Assembly: GCA_030447745.1 (NCBI GenBank) | Contig: JAUJOH010000001.1 | Location: forward strand, 187,440 to 251,439 | Length of the DNA stretch: 64,000 nucleotides | Origin: Chloroflexota bacterium | GTDB lineage: Bacteria > Chloroflexota > Limnocylindria > Limnocylindrales > CSP1-4 | Direction of reading: 5' to 3' | In this document: in pieces, positions 1-10,000 of the stretch | How the letters are laid out: each line of letters opens with the position of its first letter | How positions within the stretch are numbered: position 1 is the first letter of the stretch | Made by a program: the position numbers and the translations under genes | The notes under the pieces: model-generated | What the model saw: the letters and a program-made list of their open reading frames with translations, nothing else | Databases searched by the model: none | What the model was told of the DNA's origin: nothing

Positions 1-1961
1 GCCTCGTCGTCGGGGTATCGGCCGAGCGCAAACCCGAACTCGCTGCCCGCCACGGCACGGCGTCGTGCCCAGATCCGCCCGCCCATCGCGCCGATCAGGC
101 GCCGGCATACGAAGAGCCCGATCCCGGCGCCGGCAGCGGACGCGGCCGTGGTGGGGCTCCGGTAGAAGATCCCGAAGAGCCGCTCGACCTCGGACTCGGT
201 GACCCCGGCGCCCTCGTCGAGCACGCGAACGACGATGTCGGCGCCCTTGGGATCGATCTCGACGCGGACGACCGTGTCAGCCGGGCTGTACTTGGCGGCG
301 TTCGTGAGGAGGTTCCGCAGCACCTGCTCGACGTACGTCTCGTCACCGCGAACGAGGAACCCGGATCGCTCCGCGGGCACCTGGAACCGGGTCTCCGGCC
401 AGCGCGTCGCCTCGGATGCCACGACGCGCTGGAGCACGCGCATCAGGTGCACCGGCTCGTCGCCGACGGACAGGCTGCCGCGCTCGAGGCGGCTGAGGAC
501 GAGCAGGTCCTCGACCAGCCGGAAGAGGCGGTCGGCCTCCGCCTCGATGTCCAGCGCCAGCTCCTGGCTGGTGCCCTTCATCGACGTGTCACGCGAGAGC
601 AGCTTGGATCCCGCCAGAATGGTCGTGATCGGCGTCCGCAGCTCGTGCGACATCACGCCCACGAACGCCTCCTGGAGCTGGCGAGCCTCGCGCTCCTGGG
701 CGTAGATCCGGGCCCGCTCGATCGCCTGCATCGCCTGGTGTCCGGCCACCTCCAGCTGCGCCAACTCGTCGTCGGCCGGTGTGCCGTCGACGGTGCGCTG
801 GACGACGAGCACCGCGGTCGCCGGCGAACCAATCGGCCACGCGACCATGGAACGAGTGCCCGTGATCCCGAGGCGGTCGGAGGCGCCCGGGTAGAGGCGA
901 CGCCACTCGTCCGGAGAGGCGACGACGACGGGCCGGCCTTGCCGGAGCGCGTCGGCCGCCGGCATCCTGACCGCCGGCCCGATCCGGCTGTCGTGGCCGG
1001 CGAGTCCCATCGGGTAGCCGCGGGCATGGGCGAGGCGGAGGTCCCCGGCCGGATCGGTCAGGTAGAAGAGGCCGACGGGAGCGCGCAGCGCCTCGAGGAC
1101 GTGCGCGACGACGACCTCGCCGATCCCCTCTGGCGTGACGAGCGCGGCGAGGCGGGTCGTCAGGGCGTGGAGCCGCTGGAGCCGCTCGCCGGACCGCTCC
1201 GCCGACGCGACGGACCAGCCGGTCGCCGACCGGAGTCGGATGCGGTCGAGGGCCACGGCGGCAAGGGCACCGAGCGCCACGAGACCCCGACGATCCTCGT
1301 CCGGGGTGGACGGCTCCCCGTCACCGTCGTCCGCGCCGGCCGCTGGAGGACCCACGCGGAGCAGACCGAGCGGGCCGGACGGTCCGTCGATCGGGATCTC
1401 GTCCTCCGTGGCTGCCGCGACGCCGGAGCCGGGGGCGACGTCGGCCGCCGTGACCGGCCGCTCGAAGCGGACAGGCCGACCGCTCAGCGCCCTCGCATGT
1501 CGGATCAGCGCGTCCTCCACCTGGAGCGGCGTGCCGAGCGCGCTGAAATCGGTGATCGCCGCCGTCATGACGCTCCACCGCCGGTCGAGGTCGACCGTCG
1601 CCCGCGCCGCTTCCGCGGCGGACTGGAGATTGCGAAGCTCGCGGGCGCGTGTGGCGCGGATCGCGACGCCGGTGAGGACGGCGAACAGCGCCGAAATGGT
1701 GCCGACCAGCAGCGACGCGTCCGCGAGGCGCGTCGTCGCGACCGGCTGGCCCTGGACCCCGACGAGCTCCGCGAGCACGTGGCCGGCCGCCGCCGCGAGT
1801 CCGACCACGATACCGCCCGCCCAGGTGGCGAGGAGCACGGCCACGAACGTGACCACGAACCACGGCTCGGGCGACACGGTGACGTCGAGCAGGAGCTTCA
1901 CGCCGACCCCGAGGCCCACGGCGAGCGCGACGACGAGCAGGCGGACGAGCGATGAGGGCAA
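1..1961 (-). CDS. Sensor histidine kinase (3' end outside window)
   Basis: Membrane sensor kinase that would autophosphorylate and pass phosphate to a response regulator not seen here. From a TTG start at 1961 it opens MPSSLVRLLVVALAVG, with several hydrophobic segments in the first ~110 residues resembling a KdpD-type DUF4118 sensor. A GAF-like middle region follows, then HisKA with the phosphoacceptor in SHELRTP (about residue 439) and an HATPase domain ending GIGLFVCRRLIGAMGG. The frame is still open at base 1 (last residues GRYPDDE), so only the last few residues are missing. No ATG lies in frame upstream; a weak GAGG stands about 11 bases before the TTG. It follows priA by 72 bases on the same strand. 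Confidence 0.88.
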   Translation of the reverse strand, partial: MPSSLVRLLVVALAVGLGVGVKLLLDVTVSPEPWFVVTFVAVLLATWAGGIVVGLAAAAGHVLAELVGVQGQPVATTRLADASLLVGTISALFAVLTGVAIRATRARELRNLQSAAEAARATVDLDRRWSVMTAAITDFSALGTPLQVEDALIRHARALSGRPVRFERPVTAADVAPGSGVAAATEDEIPIDGPSGPLGLLRVGPPAAGADDGDGEPSTPDEDRRGLVALGALAAVALDRIRLRSATGWSVASAERSGERLQRLHALTTRLAALVTPEGIGEVVVAHVLEALRAPVGLFYLTDPAGDLRLAHARGYPMGLAGHDSRIGPAVRMPAADALRQGRPVVVASPDEWRRLYPGASDRLGITGTRSMVAWPIGSPATAVLVVQRTVDGTPADDELAQLEVAGHQAMQAIERARIYAQEREARQLQEAFVGVMSHELRTPITTILAGSKLLSRDTSMKGTSQELALDIEAEADRLFRLVEDLLVLSRLERGSLSVGDEPVHLMRVLQRVVASEATRWPETRFQVPAERSGFLVRGDETYVEQVLRNLLTNAAKYSPADTVVRVEIDPKGADIVVRVLDEGAGVTESEVERLFGIFYRSPTTAASAAGAGIGLFVCRRLIGAMGGRIWARRRAVAGSEFGFALGRYPDDE

Positions 1962-2033
1962 CCGTGCGTGACCTCGCTGAGGGCTGTCTAGTGTGCGGAC
2001 CGCGAGCGGAGCGTCAACTGGCCTGTTCGAGCG

Positions 2034-4568
2034 TCACAGCAACGACTCCGGGTCGACGTCGACCGACCACGGCGGATCCACGCCGCCGTCGAGGATTGCG
2101 GCGGGGTCTCGCCCGCGCAGGACGACGTTCCAGCGCCAGCGGTCGGCACGCCGGGCGATGTATGCCGGCGCCGGGCCCACGACCGTGGCGTCCGCGCTGC
2201 GCTCGCGGACCCGCTCACGCAACCGGCCGACCATGGCTCGTGACTCCGCCTCTGCGGCGTCCCGGTCCTCGAGGGCCACCGTGAGCTTGACCAGCCGACC
2301 GAACGGCGGCGACCCGAAGCGGCGGCGCAGCTCCAGCTCGGCGTCGTAGAAGGCACCGGGCCGGCCGTCGGCGACCGCCCGGATCGCCGGATGCTCCGGC
2401 TGGTAGGTCTGCAGGATCGCCCGACCCGGCCGATCGCCACGGCCGGCGCGGCCCACCGCCTGGGCGAGCAGCTGGTAGGTCCGCTCCGCCGCCCGCTCGT
2501 CGGGGAGGTTGAGCGCCACGTCAGCGGAGACGATGCCGACGAGCGTGACGCCCGGGATGTCGAGCCCCTTCGTCACGAGGCCCGTGCCGACCAGGACGTC
2601 GAGGCGGCCGTCCGCGAAGGCATCGATGACGCGGGCGGCCGCTTCACGTCGCTCGGTCACGTCGCGATCGAGGCGTCCGACGCGCAGGTCCCGGAAGCGA
2701 TCGCGGACCTCGCGCTCGACGCGCTCGGTTCCCGCGCCCAGGTACCGGATCCGGGGCGAGGCGCAGACCGGGCAGCGCGACGCGAGCGGGGCCGCGCGAC
2801 CGCAGTGGTGGCAGCGGAGCGTCATGCCGGCCTGGTGGAAGACGAGGGGCCGCGTGCACTCCTGGCAGGCCTGGACGGCGCCGCAGTCCCGGCACAGCAC
2901 GACCGACGCGGTGCCCCGCCGGTTGATGACCAGGATCGCTTGGTCTCCCGCTTCAGTGTCGAGGGCCGCCAGTCCCGCGGCGAGCGCGCCCGACAACAGC
3001 CCGCGGTTGCCGGCCTGGAGCTCCGCGCGCAGATCGACGACCTCCACCTCGGGCTCCGTGCCCGTCGGACGCGACGGGAGCGCCACGCGCCGGAACGCAC
3101 CCTCGCGGACGCGGCCGACGCTGTCGACCGCCGGGGTGGCACTCCCGAGCACCACGGCCGCGCCGGCGAGCTCGGCGAGCCGGACCGCCGTATCGCGGGC
3201 CTGCATGCGCGGGGTGCGATCGCTCTTGTAGCCCGGATCGTGCTCCTCGTCGACGATCACGACGCCCACGTCGGCGAGCGGCGCGAGGGCTGCCAGACGG
3301 GTCCCGGCCACGATGTCGACCCCGCCCGCGCGGATCCGTCGCCACTCGTCCGCGCGCTCCCCCGCCCCGAGCCCGGAGTGGACGAGCGCGACCCGGGCGT
3401 CGAGGTCCGCACGGAGCCGGTCGACGAGCGGGAGAGCGAGGGCGATCTCCGGCACGAGCAGGAGCGCCGGACGGCCGCGCTCCAGAGAGGCGGCGACCGC
3501 CTCCACGTAGATCGCCGTCTTGCCGCCGCCCGTGACGCCGTCGAGCAGAAGCGGGGTCGGGTCGCGACGGTCGAGCGCGGCGCCGATCGTGGCGACCGCC
3601 GCCGCCTGTTCCGCGGTCAGGTCCGTGCCGGCGGGGCGTCCGCCGCGGCGACCCGGGGCGCGCGCCGCGAGCGGCTGGCGCCGCCGCTCCCGAGTCTCGC
3701 TGGACGCGAGGCCGCGCCGCACGAGCCCGGCCACGGCAGCGGTCCCGTGCGGACCGGCCAGGGCCGCAGCGGGGAGTCCGTCTCGGGGAGCCTGGCGCAG
3801 CTCGGCGAGGGCCGCAACCAGGCGCGGCCCGAGCGGCCGGCCGGGTGGACGATCGCCCCGGGCGACGATGTCGGCCGCCTCGAGGCCGTCACCGGTGGGC
3901 ACGATCCAGCGCTCGAACCGGGGACCCGCGCCGGACGCCGTGAGCGTCCAGTCGAGCGTCACGAGCCCGGCGTCGGCCAACCCGCGGAGGCGCCGGACGA
4001 GGGCGGCGCGCCCCTCGGCGGCGGCGAGCCGTCGAACGGGGCGCGAACCGGCGACGAGCTGGTCGAGGAGCTCGGTGTCGGCTGCGCTCAACCCTGCCGC
4101 CACGGCGTCGTCGACGGCGCCCGGCCGGAGCTCGGCGACGAGCTCGAGGCGCTCGAGCATCTCCGGCGGGAGCATGGCGCGGACGACGAGTGCCGGCGGC
4201 GCCAGGTAATGCGCCGCGATCCACGCGGCAAGCTGGACGGCGAGGGGCGGCAGCAGCGGGCCGTCGGCGCGCACCCGATCGACGAGTGCTCGCGGTGCGA
4301 CGCCGGGCGGGGAGGCAGCCGGACCGAGCACCACGCCGAGCGCCTGCCGACGGCCGTACGGAACCAGAACGGCCTCGCCGGGCTCGATCGGCGCGAGTCG
4401 TGACGGGACCGCGTAGGTCCAGGTCCGCGCGCCGCCCGCGCCGACCGCGTCGACGGCGACCTCGACCAGCTGCGGCGCACCTGACGCCTGGGCGAGGTCC
4501 GGGTGCTCGGCGCCATCCGCGTTCGCAGCCGGCGAGGGTCGCAGCTCGAGCGTCGGCTCGTCGATCAC
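2034..4568 (-). CDS. priA: Primosomal protein N' (PriA helicase)
   Basis: DNA helicase that restarts stalled replication forks. The 844-residue protein has the PriA layout: an N-terminal 3'-DNA-binding domain (about residues 30-130), a Walker A loop in GVTGGGKTAIY near 346, a DEEHD Walker B box near 441, paired zinc-binding cysteines (CRDCG, CQEC, CHHCG, CPVC) between about 558 and 601, and the C-terminal helicase motif GLVTKGLDIPG with QAVGRAGRG. Length is slightly above the usual ~730 because of Ala/Arg-rich linkers. The start MIDEPTLELRP is the first in frame. It lies 50 bases after gmk in a same-strand run. Confidence 0.96.
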   Translation of the reverse strand: MIDEPTLELRPSPAANADGAEHPDLAQASGAPQLVEVAVDAVGAGGARTWTYAVPSRLAPIEPGEAVLVPYGRRQALGVVLGPAASPPGVAPRALVDRVRADGPLLPPLAVQLAAWIAAHYLAPPALVVRAMLPPEMLERLELVAELRPGAVDDAVAAGLSAADTELLDQLVAGSRPVRRLAAAEGRAALVRRLRGLADAGLVTLDWTLTASGAGPRFERWIVPTGDGLEAADIVARGDRPPGRPLGPRLVAALAELRQAPRDGLPAAALAGPHGTAAVAGLVRRGLASSETRERRRQPLAARAPGRRGGRPAGTDLTAEQAAAVATIGAALDRRDPTPLLLDGVTGGGKTAIYVEAVAASLERGRPALLLVPEIALALPLVDRLRADLDARVALVHSGLGAGERADEWRRIRAGGVDIVAGTRLAALAPLADVGVVIVDEEHDPGYKSDRTPRMQARDTAVRLAELAGAAVVLGSATPAVDSVGRVREGAFRRVALPSRPTGTEPEVEVVDLRAELQAGNRGLLSGALAAGLAALDTEAGDQAILVINRRGTASVVLCRDCGAVQACQECTRPLVFHQAGMTLRCHHCGRAAPLASRCPVCASPRIRYLGAGTERVEREVRDRFRDLRVGRLDRDVTERREAAARVIDAFADGRLDVLVGTGLVTKGLDIPGVTLVGIVSADVALNLPDERAAERTYQLLAQAVGRAGRGDRPGRAILQTYQPEHPAIRAVADGRPGAFYDAELELRRRFGSPPFGRLVKLTVALEDRDAAEAESRAMVGRLRERVRERSADATVVGPAPAYIARRADRWRWNVVLRGRDPAAILDGGVDPPWSVDVDPESLL

Positions 4569-4618
4569 GGTTCGATTGTCGCAGCGGGACTTCGGCCCGG
4601 CTGGCAGCGGCCAGGCCG

Positions 4619-5206
4619 CTAGACCCGGACCCGGCGGTCCGGGTGGCGCTCCCGCTCCTCCGCGATGATCTCGTCGATCCGGCGCGCCGTCCGCTCGACC
4701 TGGCCCGTCTCGTTGGTCACGACGTAGTCGTAGTCGTCCTGGCGCGCGAGCTCGATCGCGGCGTTCCGCTGGCGCACCTCCAGCTCGTCCGCGGACTCCG
4801 TGGCGCGGGCACGGAGTCGATGGAACAGGTCCTCGAGCGACGGCGGCACGAGGAAGATGAGGAGCGCGTCTGGCACCGTCTCCTTGACGACCTGGGCGCC
4901 CTGGACATCGATCTTCAGGATCACGTCCCGGCCCGCTGCGAGCGCGTCACGGACCTCGCCGCGCGGCGTTCCGTACCAGTGCCCGTGGACCTCGTTCGCC
5001 TCGAGGAACTCGCCCATCTCGCGCAGTCGGAGAAAGCGACCCCGGTCGATGAAGTGATAGCTCGTGCCGTCCGTCTCGCCGGCCCGCCGACCGCGCGTCG
5101 TGCACGTGACGACGTAGTGGTAGTCGCGCGCGTCGGGCCGGCGCCGCAGCGCCTCGATGATCGTGTCCTTGCCGACGCCGGAGGGCCCGGAGATGATGAC
5201 CAGCAT
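4619..5206 (-). CDS. gmk: Guanylate kinase
   Basis: Converts GMP to GDP with ATP. The P-loop GPSGVGKDT lies within ten residues of the chosen start (MLVIISGPSG), as is normal in this family. GMP-binding and lid motifs follow (YHYVVTCTTR, EANEVHGHWYGTP, DVQGAQVVK). The frame stays open upstream to another possible start at 5332, but that extension is low-complexity and overlaps a 23-bp tandem repeat, so the 195-residue form is preferred. The asparagine of the common DVQGAxxV/TSRxxRxGE set is not obviously disturbed. It lies between rluD and priA. Confidence 0.94.
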   Translation of the reverse strand: MLVIISGPSGVGKDTIIEALRRRPDARDYHYVVTCTTRGRRAGETDGTSYHFIDRGRFLRLREMGEFLEANEVHGHWYGTPRGEVRDALAAGRDVILKIDVQGAQVVKETVPDALLIFLVPPSLEDLFHRLRARATESADELEVRQRNAAIELARQDDYDYVVTNETGQVERTARRIDEIIAEERERHPDRRVRV

Positions 5207-5287
5207 TGCGCCCGGCGCGCCCTGGGCGGGTTCCGGTCCGTCACTCGCCGAAGCGGTGTCGAGTCGCGGCGCCACGGGGTCGTCAGC

Positions 5288-5353
5288 GCGCTTCACCGGC
5301 CGCCCGCAACGCGCCTCGCCGGCCGCCCGCAACGCGCTTCACCGGCCGCCCGC
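5288..5353. repeat. Three 23-bp tandem repeats over the rluD stop
   Basis: The unit GCGCTTCACCGGCCGCCCGC plus AAC occurs at 5288-5310, again with two changes at 5311-5333, and as a 20-base partial copy at 5334-5353. The array covers the rluD stop codon and the non-coding lead of gmk. It reads like slippage-generated sequence and has no obvious hairpin or operator symmetry. Confidence 0.8.
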
Positions 5354-6397
5354 GGATCCGCGGGGCGATTCGGCAGGAGGACCCGGCTCGCCGGCAACGG
5401 CGTCCGCGTGCACCACCCGTCGCCCGGCGTGCCCGCGCCCACTGGCCTCGGCGTCCGCGCCGCGCAGCCGGTCGAGAACCGCCTCCAGCTCGTCCGGCAG
5501 CGGCGCCGTCGCGCGGATCAGGTTGCCATCGGACGGCGAGGCGAGGTCGAGCCGCCAGGCATGCAGGAAGAGGCGACGGAGGCCGTCCGGCCCGCGCCGG
5601 GAGGTGCCCGTGCCGTAGACCGGGTCGCCGGCGACGGGGTGGCCGATCGCGTCGAGGTGGACGCGGATCTGGTGAGTCCGCCCAGTCACGAGGTCGAGCT
5701 CGAGCAGCGTCCAGCCGGAGAACCGCTCGCGCACCCGGTACCCGGTGACCGCAGGTCGCCCGTCCGGCACGACCGCCATCCTCGTCCGGTGGCGTGGGTC
5801 TCGGCCGATCGGCGCCTCGATCCGCCCGACCGCCGCCGCGACGCTGCCGAGGACGAGCGCGAGGTACGTCTTCTTGACGCGCCGCGCCTTGAGCTGGGCC
5901 ATCAGCGATGCCTGTGCGGCGTCGTGCTTGGCGACCATGAGCAGCCCGCTGGTGTCCCGGTCGAGGCGGTGCACGATCCCTGGCCGCCGGACACCGGCGA
6001 TCCCGCCGAGGTCATGGGCATGGGCGAGGAGCCCGTGGACGAGGGTGCCCGACGCGTGTCCGGGTGCGGGGTGGACGACCAGACCCGCCGGCTTGTCGAC
6101 GATCAACACGTCCGCGTCCTCGTGGACGACGCTCAGCGCGATCCGGGCGTCCGGCTCGAGGTCGAGTGGCGCCGGCGGCGGGACGTCGAGCGCCAGCCGG
6201 TCGCCCGGTGCGACGACGTCCCGGGCCCGGAGCACCGAGCCCGCTCGGGTCAGCCGCTCCTCGGCGATGAGGCGCTGGACGTAGCTCCGCGACAACCCGG
6301 TCGCATCGGCGACGAAGCGGTCGACCCGCTGCACCGCGGCCCCGTCGGGGACGACCACGTGCCTCGGCCCGACCGCGGGCGGCGACGGGTCAGCCAC
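5339..6397 (-). CDS. rluD: 23S rRNA pseudouridine synthase, RluD type
   Basis: Isomerises uridines in 23S rRNA to pseudouridine. An S4 RNA-binding domain (QRVDRFVADATG ... VQRLIAEERLT) occupies about residues 20-80. The catalytic domain carries the motif HRLDRDTSGLL with the catalytic Asp, then RTHQIRVHL. The GTG start (VADPSPP) overlaps the lspA stop by 8 bases, so the two are probably translationally coupled. The C-terminal ~30 residues run into the tandem repeat and look non-conserved. RluA/C/D subfamilies cannot be separated with certainty from sequence reading alone; RluD is the best fit for an S4-containing form beside lspA. Confidence 0.93.
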   Translation of the reverse strand: MADPSPPAVGPRHVVVPDGAAVQRVDRFVADATGLSRSYVQRLIAEERLTRAGSVLRARDVVAPGDRLALDVPPPAPLDLEPDARIALSVVHEDADVLIVDKPAGLVVHPAPGHASGTLVHGLLAHAHDLGGIAGVRRPGIVHRLDRDTSGLLMVAKHDAAQASLMAQLKARRVKKTYLALVLGSVAAAVGRIEAPIGRDPRHRTRMAVVPDGRPAVTGYRVRERFSGWTLLELDLVTGRTHQIRVHLDAIGHPVAGDPVYGTGTSRRGPDGLRRLFLHAWRLDLASPSDGNLIRATAPLPDELEAVLDRLRGADAEASGRGHAGRRVVHADAVAGEPGPPAESPRGSAGGR

Positions 6398-7013
6398 GCG
6401 GGTCCGGTTCGCGGCGCGGCCGGCGCGGCGGAGCGTCCTCCGAGGCGGCCGCTCCGGCGAGCGACGGTCGGAGCGCGAGGAGCACGAGGAGCAGCAGCGC
6501 CGCGCTGATCGCGGCGTCCGCGACGTTGAAGGTGTACCAGCGCAGGTCGCCGATCCCCGCGTCGACGAAGTCAACCACGTAGCCGAGCCGGACTCGGTCG
6601 ATCAGGTTGCCGATCGCGCCGCCCAGGAGCAGGCCGAGCGCGGTCGACAGGACGACGCTGCGAGGGGACCGGGCGTGAAACCAGGCGATCGCGCCGATCA
6701 CCACGATCGACACCGCGGCGAACAGCGCGGCGTTGTCGCGGAACAGGCCGAACAGGGCGCCGGTGTTGCGCGACAGGACGAGCCGGACGAGGTCGCCGAT
6801 CACCGCCAGCGGCCGGGTCGGGTCGACGTTGTCGAGGATCCACGCCTTGGACAGCTGGTCCAGGACGAGCACGGAGCCGGCGAGGCCGAGGAATAGCTCC
6901 CACTGCGGCCGGTGCGCTGGCCCGCGCGTCGCGGCCACGTGGGAGGCGGTCGTGGCCGGTGTTGCCGTGTCCTGCAGCTCGTCGCCTCCCCCGTCGTCCG
7001 GGCTGTCGGGCAT
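6390..7013 (-). CDS. lspA: Lipoprotein signal peptidase II
   Basis: Inner-membrane aspartyl protease that removes signal peptides from prolipoproteins. Four hydrophobic segments are visible. The conserved blocks LDQLSKAW, NTGALFG, GGAIGNLIDRVRLGYVVDF and NVADAAI carry the two catalytic aspartates (in NLIDR and NVAD). The ATG at 7013 lies 5 bases past the ileS stop. It has a ~40-residue hydrophilic N-terminal lead and an Arg/Pro-rich tail, making it 207 residues against ~165 in typical enzymes. Its likely clients in this window include the lipoproteins at 39.8 kb and 46.2 kb. Confidence 0.95.
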   Translation of the reverse strand: MPDSPDDGGGDELQDTATPATTASHVAATRGPAHRPQWELFLGLAGSVLVLDQLSKAWILDNVDPTRPLAVIGDLVRLVLSRNTGALFGLFRDNAALFAAVSIVVIGAIAWFHARSPRSVVLSTALGLLLGGAIGNLIDRVRLGYVVDFVDAGIGDLRWYTFNVADAAISAALLLLVLLALRPSLAGAAASEDAPPRRPRREPDPRG

Positions 7014-7018
7014 CCAGC

Positions 7019-10000
7019 CTACCCGTTCCGCGCTCGTCGGAGGACGGCGACCCGGACCCTGCCCGTCGACAGCTGGAGGTCCGCGGTCGCTGCTCCGGTG
7101 TGGCCGGCAGCGCCGTCGCCTGCCTCGTCCCACGGCGCGACCGCGTCCGCCTGCACGTCCCCGAGCACGGCCGGCAGCCATGGGCGGAGCGCCGCGGTCG
7201 TCGTCTGGTCGGCCGCGATCGCCAGATCGATCCGCTCGTCGAGCGCGAGCCCGGCGTCCTTGCGGAGATCCTGGACGGCGCGCGTCAGCTCGCGTGCGTC
7301 CCCCTCCGCCCGCAGGTCAGGGGTCAGCTCGGTGTCGATCACGACCACGAGCCCCTCGTCGTGGGCGACGGCCGTGCCCGGTCGAGGCGAGGCGAGCACC
7401 TCGACCTCGTCCGCCGTGAGTCGCTGCCCGGCCAGCGTGACGGCGCCGTCCGCGTGCCACTCGACACGGCCCTCGCGGGCGGCGGCCATGACCGCCGGGA
7501 TGGCAGGGCCCAGCCGCTTGCCGATCTTCGGCAGCAGCGGCTTCACCCGTCGCTCGACGAGCTCCGACTCGTCGCCGATCAGCACGACCTCCCGGACGTT
7601 GACCTCGTCGCGGACGAGCTCGAGCAGCGCCTCGCGCTCGGTCAGCTCACCGCCCGGGAGCGCGAGCCAGAGGCGGGCGAGCGGCTGGCGGGTGCGCACG
7701 CCGGCCGTGCTGCGAAGCGCGCGTGCCAGCTCGACCGCCTTGCGCGCGGTGGCCATTGCCCGTTCGAGCGGCTCGTCGCGCAGGGTCGAAAGCTCCGGAG
7801 CCGGCCAGCCGGTCAGGTGAACGGAGTCGCGCGCTGTCGGGTCCACCGTCGTCACGAGGTTGCCGTACATCCGCTCGGCCAGGAACGGCAGGATCGGCGC
7901 CACGATCCGGGCCACGGCCACGAGCGTCTCGTGCAGCGTCGCGAACGCGGCGGAGCGGTCGGCGCCGCCGGCTCCACGCGAGAACCGGCGCCGCGACAGC
8001 CGCAGGTACCACGTCGAGAGGTCCTCGATCCAGGCATCGATCGCGCGCGTGGCCGTCAGGGCGTCGAAGTCCTCGAGTCGATCGCCCACCACGGCGGCGA
8101 GGTCGGCGGCGCGCGACAGGATCCAGCGGTCCATCGGCGAGCGCTCCGCCGGCGGTGGAGCCTGCTCCCCAGGGGTCCAGCCCGAGAGGCGCGCGTAGGT
8201 CACGAAGAAGGCATAGACGTTCCAGAGGACGAGGAGCCGCCGACGCGCCTCGTCCGCGGCGTGCCACCCGAACAGGATGTTGTCCTCCGGCCGGGCCGAT
8301 GCGTAGAGCCAGCGCATGACGTCGACGCCCATCCGCTCGGCGCCGTCGTCGAACTCGATCGAGTTCCCCGAGCTTTTGTGCATCGGGCGGCCGTCCTCGG
8401 CGAACAGCGTGGCGTAGCCGAGGATCGTCCGGAACGGCGCCTCGCGGCGGAGCACCGTCGACATGGCGAGCATCGCGTAGAACCAGTTTCGGAACTGGCC
8501 CGGGAAGCTCTCGGTGATGAAGTCGGCCGGGAACCAGCGCGCCCAGTACTCGGGGTCCTCGCGGTAGTGGAGCGTCGAGAACGGCACGATCCCCGCGTCC
8601 AGCCACGGGTTCCCCACGTCGGGGATCCGGCTGACGGGGTGGCCGCAGGTCCGGCACGCGATGCGCACCTCGTCGATGAAGGGCCGGTGCGGGGTGTGGC
8701 CCTCGAAGCGGTCCCAGCCCTCGGTCGCGCGCTCCTTGAGCTCCTCGCGTCCGCCGACGACGTCGAACGTCCCGCATGCCGCGCAGTCGTAGATCGGCAG
8801 CGCCAGCCCCCAGTAGCGCTTCTTGCTGATCATCCAGTCGTGCATGTTCAGGAGCCAGTCGAGCTCGCGCTCGTGGCCGAAGCCCGGGATCCACCGGATC
8901 TTCTCGACCACTTCCATGATCTGGTAGCGGAGGCTCGACTCGACCTGGTCGCGGGTCAGCGACTCGCGCGGCTGGTCGTACACCGGGCCCATCGCGATGT
9001 ACCACTCGTCGACGAGGCGGAACACCAGGGGCGTCTCGCACCGCCAGCAGTGCGGGTACCGGTGCCGGTACGTCTCCAGCCGGTAGAACCGGCCTTCGCG
9101 CCTCAGGTGCTCGACGATCGGATCGGCCAGGTCGCGGACGTCCCGGCCGGACAGCGACCCGAAGCCCTCGACGACGATGCCGCTCTCGTCGAGCGGCGCC
9201 ACGACCGGCAAGCCCAGCCGCTTGCCGAGCTGGAAGTCCTCGGCGCCACAGCCCGGGGCGATGTGGACGATCCCCGTCCCCTCCTCCTCCCCGACCTCCT
9301 CCCAGCCGACGACGCGGTGCTCGTACGGCCGGTCCGGCGAGTCCCGTGTCCCGTTCGCGAATGCGTCGCGCACCGCGGGCAGGTCGTCGTACGGACCCTC
9401 GTACCGCCAGCCGACGAGGTCGCGCCCGGGCCGCTCCTCGAGCACCTCGAAGGGTCCCGCCAACGCCTGCCTCAGCGTCCCCTTGCCGACCCAGAACCGG
9501 TCCTCGGCCTGTTTCACCAGGACGTATGCAAGATCCTCGCGGACGGCCGCTGCGACGTTCGAGGTGAGCGTCCAGGGCGTGGTCGTCCAGACGAGGAGCG
9601 CCTCGCCGGGTCGGTCTGTGAGGGGGAGGCGGACCGTCAGGCCCGGGTCGTCCCGATCCTGGTATCCCTCGTTCATCTCCATCTGCGAGAGCCCGGTGCC
9701 GCAGCGGGCGCACCACGGCATCGTGTCGTGACCCTTGTAGATCCAGCCGCGCCGGTGGCATTCGGCGAGGAAGCCCCAGATCAGGTCGTTGTTCTCGTTG
9801 CTGAACGTGAAGTAGCTGCCCCCGGTCTCCGGCATCCCGAGCCGGCCCACGAGCATCTCGACGGTGTCCGTGACCGGCCCGTCCGGACCGTCGATCGTGA
9901 CCGTCCGTCCGGGATCCGCGGCCAGCAGATCCCGCAACCGGCGCAGCTCGTCCGGGTCGTTCCAGTCCATCCACATGCCCAGCCGGATCGACTGCTCCGT

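Noticed and set aside
447-4403. Long plus-strand frames opposite the histidine kinase and priA
   Set aside because: Composition (RRDRPA-type runs) is typical of antisense shadows; the minus-strand genes explain the region.
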